Positions 15,437 through 25,000 of a stretch of 64,000 bases of DNA are shown in pieces. The DNA is from Formosa undariae. Its GTDB lineage: Bacteria; Bacteroidota; Bacteroidia; Flavobacteriales; Flavobacteriaceae. A program made the translations under genes and the position numbers. Under the pieces are notes generated by a model. That model ran no database searches and was not told the DNA's origin. It saw nothing but the letters and a program-made list of their open reading frames with translations. Position 1 is the stretch's first letter. Each line of letters opens with the position of its first letter. Location of the stretch: positions 620,001-684,000 of the forward strand of contig NZ_JBHMEZ010000001.1 in the NCBI RefSeq assembly GCF_042427615.1. The letters run 5' to 3'.

Positions 15437-17806
15437 TTAAAATTTGAAATTATACGTTACAGAAGGCACTATTCCGAAAATAGCTGTCCGTGTAGCTTCG
15501 TTTACACCGGTTTCAAGATTTTGACCGAAAGAAATAGAGGCTGCATTTTTACGGTCGTAAACATTATAAATACTAAAAACCCACTCCCCTTTCCATCTGG
15601 CATCAGGTTTATTATTTGGCTTAAATGTTGCCGCCAGATCTAATCGATTATAAGCAGGTAATCGGTTAGAATTTCGGCTGTCGTATACTGGAGACGATAA
15701 ACCTTCATATTCATACTGACCTAAAGGATAGGTTGTAGGACGGCCCGTTTGAAACACAAAATTACTACTAAAACTCCATTTATCTGTCAGTTTATAGCTT
15801 CCGGTTACAGACACATCGTGTGTTCTATCGTATGCTGTACTGTACCATTCTCCGCCATTAATACCAGGACCATTAGCATTTCCTCCAGGTGTGTTTTGCT
15901 CAGATTTAGAAAGCGTATACGCAAACCAACCAGTAAAACGTCCTCTATTTTTTCTGAATAAAAACTCCCAACCGTAAGCCCTAGATTCTCCTGTTAAAAT
16001 TTGGGTTTCAATATTATTTTGAGCTATTAAACTTGAACCATCTATATAATCAATTCTATTATCTACGGTTTTGTAATACACTTCTGTCTCTATTGAAAAC
16101 AATCCGTTTTTAAGCTCTTTAAAATATCCAGCTGAATATTGATTTGCCATTTGCGGATCTATATATTCTCCACTTGGTGTCCACACATCTAAAGGTGTTG
16201 CGTTTGCCGTATTAGACAATAAATGTAAATATTGCGCAATTCTAGAATACCCCAGTTTAAACGAAGAGGTTTCATTTAACTCATATGCTAAACCTAAACG
16301 CGGTTCAAAATTCGAAAAGGTTTTTATAGACTCTCCTCTTGAATAATCAACTTCTCCCGTTTTTGTCCCTTCCTGATAAATCCCTAACGACTCATTAAAA
16401 ACAACTGGTTGATCATTTTCGTAAACCGACATTGGTTGTCCGCCTAAGCGATTAAAAAAGCTAAAACGCAAACCTGCTTGAACGTTTAATCGATCAGAAA
16501 ATTTATGTTCTGCATTGACATAAACACCACCTTCGAAAGCGCGTTTTTCATCTAAAATATTTTCATTAATTGCAGAGTTTTCATCTGTAGGTTTTACTTC
16601 ACCCGGATTGAAATTATAATTGATTCCACTTACACCAAAATCGATAGTTGTTTTATTATTTAGGTAATATTTAAAATCGTATTTCGCATTGAAATTTTTA
16701 ATATCAGAATCCCAATCTAATCCGATAAAACCTAATGTAAGTTTATAATTATACATACTGTAAATTAATGATAAGTTTGAAAATAGCTTATCGTTAAACA
16801 CATGATTCCAACGTAAATTCAACGATGTATTCCCATAGGAGTTCTCGAAAGAATCCGAGAATTTCAAAATATCTCTTCCGAAATATCCCGATAAATACAA
16901 TTTATTATTGTTATTGATTTCGTAATTTCCTTTAGCATTTATATCGTAAAAATAAGCGGTATTATCCTGACCAGCCGCCTTAAGAAATAAATGAGCATAA
17001 GACGAACGTCCTGCAACAATAAACGACCCTTTATCCTTCAACATCGGTCCCTCTACCGCAAGTCGGCTTGAAATAAGACCAATTCCACCCGTTAAATTAT
17101 AATCTTTACTATTCCCTTCTTTCTGACGAATATCGAGTACAGAAGACACACGGCCACCGTAATTAGACGGTATATTACCTTTATACAGCTTTACATCTTT
17201 AACAACATCGGCATTAAACACCGAAAAGAACCCGAATAAATGCGATTCGTTAAAAATAATAGCCTCATCTAACAATACTAAGTTTTGATCTGTAGCACCT
17301 CCACGAACATTAAACCCATTAGAACCTTCTCCGTTATTCGTAACACCAGGTAAGAGCTGTATGGATTTAACCAAATCAACCTCGCCTAAGACAGCAGGAA
17401 TGGTTTTAATTGTAGAACTTTTAATTACAGAAACACTCATTTGAGGATCTCTAATATTTGCCTTTTCAGATTCCTCGGCAGTGATTACAACTTCGTCTAA
17501 AGCCATACTATCCTCTTGCAGTTCGAAAGAATGATTTTGGTTTTCATTTAACTGAACCTCTTTAGTTATTGTAACATATCCCAGATAAGAAACCACGAGT
17601 TTATACGTTCCTTTGGGCGCAGAAAGCGAATAAAACCCGTACGCATTAGTAACGGTTCCATTACTAGTGCCTTCTAAATATACCGAAGCCCCAAAAACGG
17701 TTTCTCCATTAGCAAAATCTTTCACTGTTCCGCTTATAGAAATCTTTTCTTGAGAATACATGAGCACCGTAAGAAGGAGAAAGCAAACACTAAATATCGT
17801 TTTCAT
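15437..17806 (-). CDS. TonB-dependent outer-membrane receptor with CarboxypepD_reg N-terminal domain
   Basis: A ligand-gated outer-membrane importer. I place the start at 17806 (MKTIFSVCFLLLTVLMYSQ), which gives a clean signal peptide; an in-frame ATG at 17842 adds 12 residues that would bury it. After the signal come a CarboxypepD_reg-like Ig domain (ISGTVKDFANGETVFGASVYL), an SRRP-like linker, the plug (LGEVDLVKSIQLLPGVTNNGEGSNGFNVRGG) and a 22-strand-type barrel ending in PSVTYNFKF with terminal Phe. It lacks the SusD partner of glycan systems and is paired with a DUF4249 lipoprotein. Substrate unknown. Confidence 0.9.
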   Translation of the reverse strand: MKTIFSVCFLLLTVLMYSQEKISISGTVKDFANGETVFGASVYLEGTSNGTVTNAYGFYSLSAPKGTYKLVVSYLGYVTITKEVQLNENQNHSFELQEDSMALDEVVITAEESEKANIRDPQMSVSVIKSSTIKTIPAVLGEVDLVKSIQLLPGVTNNGEGSNGFNVRGGATDQNLVLLDEAIIFNESHLFGFFSVFNADVVKDVKLYKGNIPSNYGGRVSSVLDIRQKEGNSKDYNLTGGIGLISSRLAVEGPMLKDKGSFIVAGRSSYAHLFLKAAGQDNTAYFYDINAKGNYEINNNNKLYLSGYFGRDILKFSDSFENSYGNTSLNLRWNHVFNDKLFSNLSLIYSMYNYKLTLGFIGLDWDSDIKNFNAKYDFKYYLNNKTTIDFGVSGINYNFNPGEVKPTDENSAINENILDEKRAFEGGVYVNAEHKFSDRLNVQAGLRFSFFNRLGGQPMSVYENDQPVVFNESLGIYQEGTKTGEVDYSRGESIKTFSNFEPRLGLAYELNETSSFKLGYSRIAQYLHLLSNTANATPLDVWTPSGEYIDPQMANQYSAGYFKELKNGLFSIETEVYYKTVDNRIDYIDGSSLIAQNNIETQILTGESRAYGWEFLFRKNRGRFTGWFAYTLSKSEQNTPGGNANGPGINGGEWYSTAYDRTHDVSVTGSYKLTDKWSFSSNFVFQTGRPTTYPLGQYEYEGLSSPVYDSRNSNRLPAYNRLDLAATFKPNNKPDARWKGEWVFSIYNVYDRKNAASISFGQNLETGVNEATRTAIFGIVPSVTYNFKF

Positions 17807-17966
17807 ATAGTAGTTTAGTATTAAAAATTGAATACAAATCACGTGAATTTAAATTGTATATCACTGTAAAAAAGAACTCAAATCAATTAAAAGTTAACAC
17901 AATCGGATAAATTAATTTTAGTGTTTAAGTAACACACATTAAAAGCATCACAATTGTTAGACATAA

Positions 17967-18001
17967 AAAAAGTCAAACACGAAAATCATGTTTGACTTTT
18001 T
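17967..18001. terminator. Terminator hairpin after the OmpH-like gene
   Basis: AAAAAGTCAAACA and TGTTTGACTTTTT pair perfectly around a 9-base loop. It lies 22 bp downstream of the OmpH-like stop and upstream of the TonB-receptor gene, separating the two minus-strand units. Confidence 0.85.
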
Positions 18002-18022
18002 ATAATAAGATTATAAATGAAT

Positions 18023-18535
18023 TTATTTCTTATAAGAATCGTTTAAAGCTTTAACAAGTGTTGCTGTTAAATCGTCTCCTTCTTTTCCGTACATAACACT
18101 TCCAGCATCATTACTTCCTAATATGAAATCGTAAGAATTAGATTTTCCGTAATCTTTTACGAAAGTTCTTACTTTAGAAATTAAAGAATCAATTTCTTTT
18201 TGGCTCTCTGCAGCGATTTGTTGCTCTGCCATTTGAATTTGTTGTTGTAACATTTGTTGTTTTTGCCCTAACTGTTGGTAACGCTCTTGTGCTTTATCTT
18301 GAGCCATAGAATTTGCTTGCGCTTGAAATTCTTGATATTCCGCTTGAAAAGATTGCGCTAAACTATCTGTAGTCTTATTAGACGCATCAATCAATGTTTT
18401 ATACTTTGCTTCAACATCAATTTTTTCTTGATATTCGTTTACCAATTTAGAATTGTCTACAAATCCAATTTTTTGTGTTTGCTGACAAGAAGCCATAGTA
18501 ATTAGTGTAATTACTAATAAAGATATTTTTTTCAT
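18023..18535 (-). CDS. OmpH/Skp family periplasmic chaperone-like lipoprotein
   Basis: A 170-residue protein with signal MKKISLLVITLITMASC (lipobox Cys17), followed by the OmpH/Skp start IGFVDNSKLVNEYQEKIDVE. A long glutamine-rich coiled coil (about 60-125) and a short C-terminal beta segment (YDFILGSNDAGSVMYGKEGDDLT) complete it. Skp proteins bind unfolded outer-membrane proteins in the periplasm; a lipidated version would be tethered to a membrane. It is monocistronic with a -7 box at 18561-18568 and its own terminator. The chaperone role is inferred from family. Confidence 0.88.
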   Translation of the reverse strand: MKKISLLVITLITMASCQQTQKIGFVDNSKLVNEYQEKIDVEAKYKTLIDASNKTTDSLAQSFQAEYQEFQAQANSMAQDKAQERYQQLGQKQQMLQQQIQMAEQQIAAESQKEIDSLISKVRTFVKDYGKSNSYDFILGSNDAGSVMYGKEGDDLTATLVKALNDSYKK

Positions 18536-18560
18536 TTTATTTTAAATTTATTTCTGAAAA

Positions 18561-18568
18561 CAAAAATA
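18561..18568 (-). promoter_or_regulatory. Candidate -7 box for the OmpH-like gene
   Basis: Minus-strand TATTTTTG fits TAnnTTTG, 25 bases upstream of the ATG at 18535. Confidence 0.45.
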
Positions 18569-18766
18569 GAAAAGTTACGCAGATAATTGAATTAATATTA
18601 AGGTATTAAACCATCATCACCGTTATTTATTAAAATTAAAAGATAAATAAGTTTTTTTTATCAAAAACAGATTCACCAGAAGCGCTTTAAAGCAGAATTT
18701 TAAAAATCGCACACAATATTAAGTCAGGCAGATAAAAACTTCCTTAAATCGCTTTATTTTGAGTTT

Positions 18767-19624
18767 TTACTCAATTTTAGCCACATAAATCAATGAAGAG
18801 TACTCTCCAGACTGTTTTGCCTTTAAATTCGATTGTAACCCAATTTTAAACGCCTTTACAAAATTCATTTTACCTGATTTATATTTTTCTGAAAGTAAAC
18901 ACACGTAGAATGCATCAAAAATCATTGGAAGTGTATTTACAACTTTAAACTGTTGCTTTCCTAAAACTCTAGATATTCCTGTTTGAGAAAAATGCCACAA
19001 ATGTCGAGGCACATCAAAAGCAGCCCAAAACGATTTATAATATTGCGCATCATAACTTTTAAAATTTGGGACTGCAATAATTAGAACACCACTTGGTTTA
19101 AGAAGCCTCTTATAGTTTTCGATATGTGAATCTAAATTTGGCAAATGTTCCAAAACATGCCAAAGCGTAATTACATCGAAACTATGATCTTTTAACGTAT
19201 TCATTTTAGAGGGATCGTAAACCGTATCCCCTACTTTATTTATTGCTAGTTGGCGTGCATCAACATCGGGCTCAAGACCACATGCTTCCCATCCATTAGT
19301 TTTTGCAATTTGTAAAAAATCTCCTGTACCACAACCTACATCTAAAAGCGTTTTCTCTTCTGAACTAAAACTATTAATTAAACTTAATTTCCGTTTTAAA
19401 GCAATTCCTTTTACAACATGATATGCTTTTTCAAATAGATTTCGCTTAGAATCTGTGTGCGAAATATAATCTTCACTCTTATAATATTTACCAAGTACTT
19501 CTTCCTTTGGCTGTGGAGAGGTTATTAAAATATCAAGATTAGCATCCTGATATAATTCAAAATATTCTCCAGAAACAGAATAATCTTTACATTTTAAATA
19601 CACATTGTCGGCTGTTATATTCAT
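18767..19624 (-). CDS. Class I SAM-dependent methyltransferase
   Basis: A 285-residue methyltransferase with the SAM-binding motif I LLDVGCGTGDFL (about 92-103), acidic motif LEPD, and the post-II/III segments FDVITLWHVLEHLPNLDSHIENYKRLLKPSGVLIIAVPNF. The N-terminal ~40 residues (CKDYSVSGEYFELYQD, LLITSPQP type) resemble proteins with a degenerate zinc-binding segment found in polysaccharide or lipid methyltransferases. The substrate cannot be read from sequence. It lies downstream of mnmG across a 112-bp gap holding a hairpin and a parS-like site, so it is probably not simply co-translated with mnmG. Confidence 0.85.
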   Translation of the reverse strand: MNITADNVYLKCKDYSVSGEYFELYQDANLDILITSPQPKEEVLGKYYKSEDYISHTDSKRNLFEKAYHVVKGIALKRKLSLINSFSSEEKTLLDVGCGTGDFLQIAKTNGWEACGLEPDVDARQLAINKVGDTVYDPSKMNTLKDHSFDVITLWHVLEHLPNLDSHIENYKRLLKPSGVLIIAVPNFKSYDAQYYKSFWAAFDVPRHLWHFSQTGISRVLGKQQFKVVNTLPMIFDAFYVCLLSEKYKSGKMNFVKAFKIGLQSNLKAKQSGEYSSLIYVAKIE

Positions 19625-19636
19625 AAACTTTAAAAC

Positions 19637-19669
19637 AGAAATCTCTACATTTTAATTGTAGAGATTTCT
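19637..19669. repeat. Perfect inverted repeat between mnmG and the methyltransferase gene
   Basis: AGAAATCTCTACA and TGTAGAGATTTCT pair at all 13 positions around a 7-base loop. On the minus strand it is followed by GTTTTAAAG, a weak T-run, so it may attenuate or terminate mnmG transcription just before the methyltransferase ATG at 19624. Confidence 0.6.
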
Positions 19670-19713
19670 AATTATTGATACGTAAAACATTTTATTTTAA
19701 TCAAGATTTAAAA

Positions 19714-19729
19714 CGTTCCACGTGGAACA
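19714..19729. other. parS-like ParB-binding palindrome, mnmG-distal copy
   Basis: The core GTTCCACGTGGAAC (19715-19728) is a perfect 14-bp palindrome. The minus-strand 16-mer TGTTCCACGTGGAACG matches 15 of 16 bases of the Pseudomonas-type parS. It lies 8 bp after the mnmG stop codon, outside any gene. Confidence 0.75.
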
Positions 19730-19736
19730 TTAAAAA

Positions 19737-21608
19737 TTATCTTCCCATATAAACAAGTAAAACCGAAATATCATTTGGAGAAACTCCACTAATTCTAGAT
19801 GCTTGAGATATACTTGTTGGCTGAATTTTTCTTAGCTTTTCACGCGCCTCATAACTCATAGATTTAATCTGCGAGTAATCGTAATTTGAAGGTATTTTTA
19901 TATCTTCTAAACGCGTTAACTTATCGGCATTATTCTTTTCCTTTTCAATATATCCAGAATACTTGACTTGTATTTCTGTCTGCTCTATAATCTCTCGATC
20001 TAAATCATGTTCCGAAATATACTGTTCCACTTCCTCGATTTTACGCACATCATCCATTTCAATATTAGGACGCGCAAACACTTTAAAAAGCTTTCCTGAC
20101 TGATTAACAACTGCAGAGTTTTTACTTTCCAAAATAGGATTTATAACATCTGCCTTCACACTTAAATCTTTAAAAAACTGAACGAATTTATCAGATTTAG
20201 TATGTTTATCTTCCATACGAATTAAACGTGCTTTAGAAGCTAAACCAATCTCATACCCTTTCGGTGTTAATCTAAAATCGGCATTATCTTGCCTAAGCAA
20301 TGTTCTATATTCTGCTCGAGACGTAAACATTCTATACGGTTCTTCTGTACCTTTTGTAATTAAATCGTCTATCAAAACACCAATATATGCTTCGTTACGT
20401 TTAAGCACAAACTCTTCGCGTTCTTGAACTTTAAGACTCGCATTTATACCAGCCATTAATCCTTGAGATGCGGCTTCTTCATAACCTGTAGTTCCATTTA
20501 TTTGACCAGCGAAATACAGACCCTCAACTAACTTCGTTTCTAAAGTATGTCTTAACTGTGTAGGCGGAAAATAATCATACTCGATAGCATAACCAGGTCT
20601 AAAGAATTTTACCTTTTCAAAACCAACCACCGATCGTAATGCTTTAAACTGAACATCCTCCGGAAGCGATGTAGAAAATCCATTCACATAAACCTCACAC
20701 GTATTCCAACCTTCCGGCTCGATAAATAATTGATGACGATCTTTATCTGCAAAACGGTTAATCTTATCTTCTATTGAAGGGCAATATCTTGGCCCTAAAC
20801 TTTTAATTCGACCATTAAACATTGGCGAACGATCGAAGCCTTCGCGCAATAAATCATGAACCAAAGTACTCGTGTATGTCATATAACAAGACCGCTGATT
20901 GGTTAATGGTTTTGTGATATTAGAATACGAAAATTTCTCCGGAACTACATCTCCTGGTTGCTCAGACATTTTAGAATAATCTAAAGAACGTCCATCTACA
21001 CGAGGAGGTGTTCCCGTCTTCATTCTTCCTGATTGAAAGCCTAAATCTACAAGCTGCTCCGTGATTCCAGTAGCAGCTCTTTCACCAGCTCTACCTCCAC
21101 CAAAATTCTTATCACCTATATGAATTAAACCATTTAAAAACGTTCCGTTAGTAAGCACAACAGACTTCGCTTTTACCTCAATTCCTAAAGATGTTTTTAC
21201 ACCTGCCACTTTACCGCCTTCTATAATTAATCCAGAAACCATGTCCTGATAGAAATCTAAATTAGGAGTTCCTTCCAACATCATTCTCCAATCTTCAGCA
21301 AAACGCATCCGATCACTTTGAACTCTTGGGCTCCACATTGCAGGTCCTTTAGACTTGTTCAACATCTTAAATTGAATCGCAGAAGTATCACTAACAATAC
21401 CACTATAACCACCTAAAGCATCAATCTCTCTTACAATTTGACCTTTGGCAATTCCACCCATTGCAGGGTTACAAGACATTTGTGCAATGTTTTGTAAATT
21501 CATTGTAATTAACAATGTACTACTCCCCATATTCGCAGCCGACGCGGCAGCTTCGCTACCCGCATGACCTGCTCCAACTACAATTACATCGTAAACTTTA
21601 TCAAACAT
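19737..21608 (-). CDS. mnmG: tRNA uridine-5-carboxymethylaminomethyl synthase, FAD subunit
   Basis: With MnmE it installs the (carboxymethyl)aminomethyl group on U34 of tRNAs reading NNA/NNG codons. The 623-residue length is standard. The FAD-binding VVGAGHAGSEAAASAANMG starts at residue 10, followed by MSCNPAMGGIAKGQIVREIDALGG, GTFLNGLIHIG, GGGRAGERAA and TGTPPRVDGRSLD, then EGLYFAGQINGTTGYEEAASQG and a C-terminal GidA-associated domain. mnmE is not nearby. The gene is bracketed by two parS-like palindromes, an arrangement recalling the gidA/parAB origin-region neighbourhood of other phyla. Confidence 0.98.
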   Translation of the reverse strand: MFDKVYDVIVVGAGHAGSEAAASAANMGSSTLLITMNLQNIAQMSCNPAMGGIAKGQIVREIDALGGYSGIVSDTSAIQFKMLNKSKGPAMWSPRVQSDRMRFAEDWRMMLEGTPNLDFYQDMVSGLIIEGGKVAGVKTSLGIEVKAKSVVLTNGTFLNGLIHIGDKNFGGGRAGERAATGITEQLVDLGFQSGRMKTGTPPRVDGRSLDYSKMSEQPGDVVPEKFSYSNITKPLTNQRSCYMTYTSTLVHDLLREGFDRSPMFNGRIKSLGPRYCPSIEDKINRFADKDRHQLFIEPEGWNTCEVYVNGFSTSLPEDVQFKALRSVVGFEKVKFFRPGYAIEYDYFPPTQLRHTLETKLVEGLYFAGQINGTTGYEEAASQGLMAGINASLKVQEREEFVLKRNEAYIGVLIDDLITKGTEEPYRMFTSRAEYRTLLRQDNADFRLTPKGYEIGLASKARLIRMEDKHTKSDKFVQFFKDLSVKADVINPILESKNSAVVNQSGKLFKVFARPNIEMDDVRKIEEVEQYISEHDLDREIIEQTEIQVKYSGYIEKEKNNADKLTRLEDIKIPSNYDYSQIKSMSYEAREKLRKIQPTSISQASRISGVSPNDISVLLVYMGR

Positions 21609-21639
21609 TTAATTCAATTTATTATTAAAATTTATACAG

Positions 21640-21655
21640 TGTTCCACGTGGAACA
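21640..21655. other. parS-like ParB-binding palindrome, mnmG-proximal copy
   Basis: TGTTCCACGTGGAACA is a perfect 16-bp palindrome identical to a known parS variant of pseudomonads. It lies in the 67-bp gap between ybeY and mnmG, 32 bp upstream of the mnmG ATG. It is the best of the parS-like matches in the window. Confidence 0.8.
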
Positions 21656-21675
21656 ATCCGAAATAAGACCTACTA

Positions 21676-22086
21676 CTAATCTAATCTAGATAAGTAATAT
21701 TCTTCTTTAGCTCTCATCAATTCAGCATCAGCATCCGTCTTATCCTTATACCCACAGTAATGTAAAATACCATGAATAATCACACGATGAATCTCGTCTT
21801 CAAACTTGGTTTTAAAATCTAAAGCATTATCGCGAACGCGTTCAACAGACACGTAAACGTCTCCATGAACTTCCTTACCTATACAATAATCAAAGCTAAT
21901 CACATCCGTTAACGTGTCATGATCTAGAAATTCTACATTCAATTTATGTAGATATTCATCATTACAAAAAATATAATTCACCTCTCCTTCTTTACAGCCT
22001 TCTTCTATAATAGTCGTAATAATCCAATTAGCTAACTTGTCTTCATTAGCTAATTCAAAATCGGTTTCGTAATTAAAATATATCAT
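21676..22086 (-). CDS. ybeY: Endoribonuclease YbeY (rRNA maturation)
   Basis: A metal-dependent RNase of 136 residues involved in 16S rRNA 3' maturation and ribosome quality control. Family marks are TDVISFDY, GDVYVSVERVRDNA and the metal motif HGILHYCGYKD. Here the usual third histidine of HxxxHxxxxxH is Asp; my recollection is that this is common in Bacteroidota. It lies 2 bp after DUF4175 and 67 bp before mnmG on the same strand, so the three are probably one transcript. Confidence 0.95.
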   Translation of the reverse strand: MIYFNYETDFELANEDKLANWIITTIIEEGCKEGEVNYIFCNDEYLHKLNVEFLDHDTLTDVISFDYCIGKEVHGDVYVSVERVRDNALDFKTKFEDEIHRVIIHGILHYCGYKDKTDADAELMRAKEEYYLSRLD

Positions 22087-22088
22087 GA

Positions 22089-25000
22089 TTAATTCTTAAA
22101 ATACTGTTGCACTTTTTGCTTAAAACTATTCTGCAAAGGTAGGACTTGTCTATTTAATATTTCAGTAGTATTAAAATATTGTTTGGCCTGCGGTAATTTA
22201 TCTGAAGTAGAATTAGAAAACGTGCTAGAATTACTTTTAGACTCTCGCTTATCATCTTGATCTTGCTTAAAAGTTGCTTCTTCTAATTTTAATAATTGAT
22301 GTTCAAAATTCAACATTTTCTCTAAAGTCTTTTCAGTAAATCCATCATTTAATAATTGCATTTCTACAGCTTCCATATCTTTTATTAAACGATACCCTTC
22401 AGGTGTTAAACCTTCTTTTTCTAAACGCTCCTCTAACTGATTTCTCAGTTCTTGTTGTCGTTGATAAATACCAAACAATTCTCCACTCATATCCTCATTA
22501 GATCGTTTGCCTTCACCAGATTTACTACCTTGTCCTTGCTTACCTTCTTTACCCTGTTCTGAACTTTCACCTTCAGCCCCTTGACCAGATTTACCACCTT
22601 CCCCAGACTCACCATCTTTCTTTCCTTTCTCACCCTTCTCGTTTCCTTCACCAGGCATTTGCTTTTTCATTTGTTTATTTAACTCCTCCTGACTCATAAT
22701 AATGTCTTGAAGCTGACCTTCGCTCTGACCAGATTTTTTCCCCTCAGAGCCTTGTCCTGAAGATGGAGAAGCATTTAATTGATCCTCCATATTATCTAAA
22801 ATAGTACTCAACAAATCTGCAAGTACATTAGCCGAAGAAAACACATGTTGTTGCGATGATACCCCTTGAAAAATTTCATTTTCAGAAAACTCTTCAAGTG
22901 ATAAATCTAAATAATAATAGATTTCAGTAATTTCATTATTTATAGGTTCAGATAACATAGGTTGACGAAGAGACAATGAAAACAAACTATCATCTACATG
23001 CTCAAAATATTCTCTTAGATCATGTTGCTTTCTTAATTTTTGAGCATAGTTATTATGGTTAATTTCTATACTTTTAAACTGATTCATTAACGCTTCCTCA
23101 TCAAAAGAAAAGATTAATAAATTATCTAAAATCTGACGAAGCATATCGGCATCTTCTTGCATTTGTTCGCCGCCATCCATTTCCATAGACTGCTGAATAG
23201 ACGCACTCATTTCTTTCATTTTTTGCCCAGATTGCTTTTGCTTCTTTTTAGCCTTTTCTTCTGACTTCTCAGGCGAATCATTGTCTTTGGATTCACTATC
23301 TTTCAATTCTTCTGACGCTTCCTTTTGAAGCTTGTCTACCTCCGATTCAGACTTTTCATCACGAGGCACATCCATTGGTTTTTTAAGCTCTTTATTCTCC
23401 TTTTGTAAAGCCTCTAATTCCTTTTTAAATTCATCAAACTTATCATTCAGCTCGTCTTGCTTTTCAGATGTATTTTGATCTTTAGGTTTATCAGCTTGTT
23501 TTAATTGTTCTTCGCCTAAATGCTCTAAATCCTGTTGTAATTTTTCCGTTTTTTTAGCAACATAGAATCGTTTAGTCAATTCAACTAACTGTTCTAAACT
23601 ACGCTTCTGCCGCTTGTTTTGTTTACTTAGATATTTATACTTTTCAGAAAGTTCTTCTTCACTAATTTTATCCTGAAGTTTCTCTAATTCTTTAAGTAAA
23701 CGCTCGTCTTGTTTTAACTGTTCTTCATTTTCTTTTAAACGTTTTTGAAGGTCTTCTTTTAAAGGATCATCTTTATTTTCTTTATCGAATTCTTCCAAAT
23801 TATCCTGAAAAGATTTGTTGAAATTTTTCATCATCTTTTCCTGCTCCTTCTGACGTTTAAGAACATCTTTAATTTGCTTTCTATCGTTAAAATTTAAGCT
23901 CTTTTTTGTCTTCCGCGTTTTCGAAATATCGTCCAGAATTTTTTGATTTTCATCGTATTTCTCTAACGAATTATTAAAATCCTCTATACCAGACTGTTGT
24001 TGTTTTAAAAGTGTATTTTTGGTTTCGCTTTTTGTTTTTTCACGATAATTAAAAACCTCACTTTTTTTACGTTTATAACCATGTAATTCATCAGTATCAA
24101 ACACTTCAAAATACAAACTATAAGATACACCTTCTTCCAACTGCAACTGATTAGGAAAAGCAGTTACAAACTGATCGACATTAGAATTAGAAATAGACAT
24201 TGGTATAGTTGATTTCTGAGATTCATTATCAGTCTCAAAATAGACTAAATTTAATTTCCGAAGTCCATAATCATCACTCGCCTGTCCTTTAAAATACATC
24301 GTTTTTAAATCGACAGTATCACGAATCATTTCCACTTTTAACTCTGGAAATTGATCCTTTATCACATCTATAGAAAAACTTAAATTTTCGTAATTAGTAA
24401 GATTTTTATTACTTGTACTCAAGCTGTAATTAAAATTCGAAACCAACTGTTTAGACCCTTGAAAACTATTTTCTTCTTTTTTAAAAGCAATAGTATCCAC
24501 AGCAAATAAATGCACGCGATCGGTAGCTTTCGTTTTTAATTTCCAAGTCACTTTTGTTCCTTCAGGAACAGTAGCATTCCCTGTACCTTTTAAAACCTCA
24601 TCTGCTTTTTGTGTATAACTCGGATAATCTAAAACCATATCGAAACCCAATAGCGTTGGAACCTCAACAATCGATAATTTATAAGGTTTAGAACGTACGC
24701 CATTTGCCTGAAGTTGAAACGTGAGATCCGTTTTTGGTTTATTAAAAACATATTCAAATTCTCCAGAACCTAAATCTTTTAAAATGTAGGTTTCGTTATC
24801 AAACGTGATTTCCGCTTGTTCAGGAATTACAGATCCTGCAGTATTTATATGAAGTTTAAAATCTTTGTTCTCTACTCCATTTAGATTTTCATTCAAAACA
24901 AAAAACTGAAATGGTGCAGGAGGTTCGTAAGCCGTTTTATAATCTACTACCCTTTTATAGCTATCCGTAAACCAATTCATTTTTCCAAGAGCAACAAAAA

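Noticed and set aside
22400..23900. Repetitive charged sequence in the DUF4175 gene as a possible assembly error or frameshift
   Set aside because: The frame is open and continuous across it, and long charged coiled coils are normal for this family.
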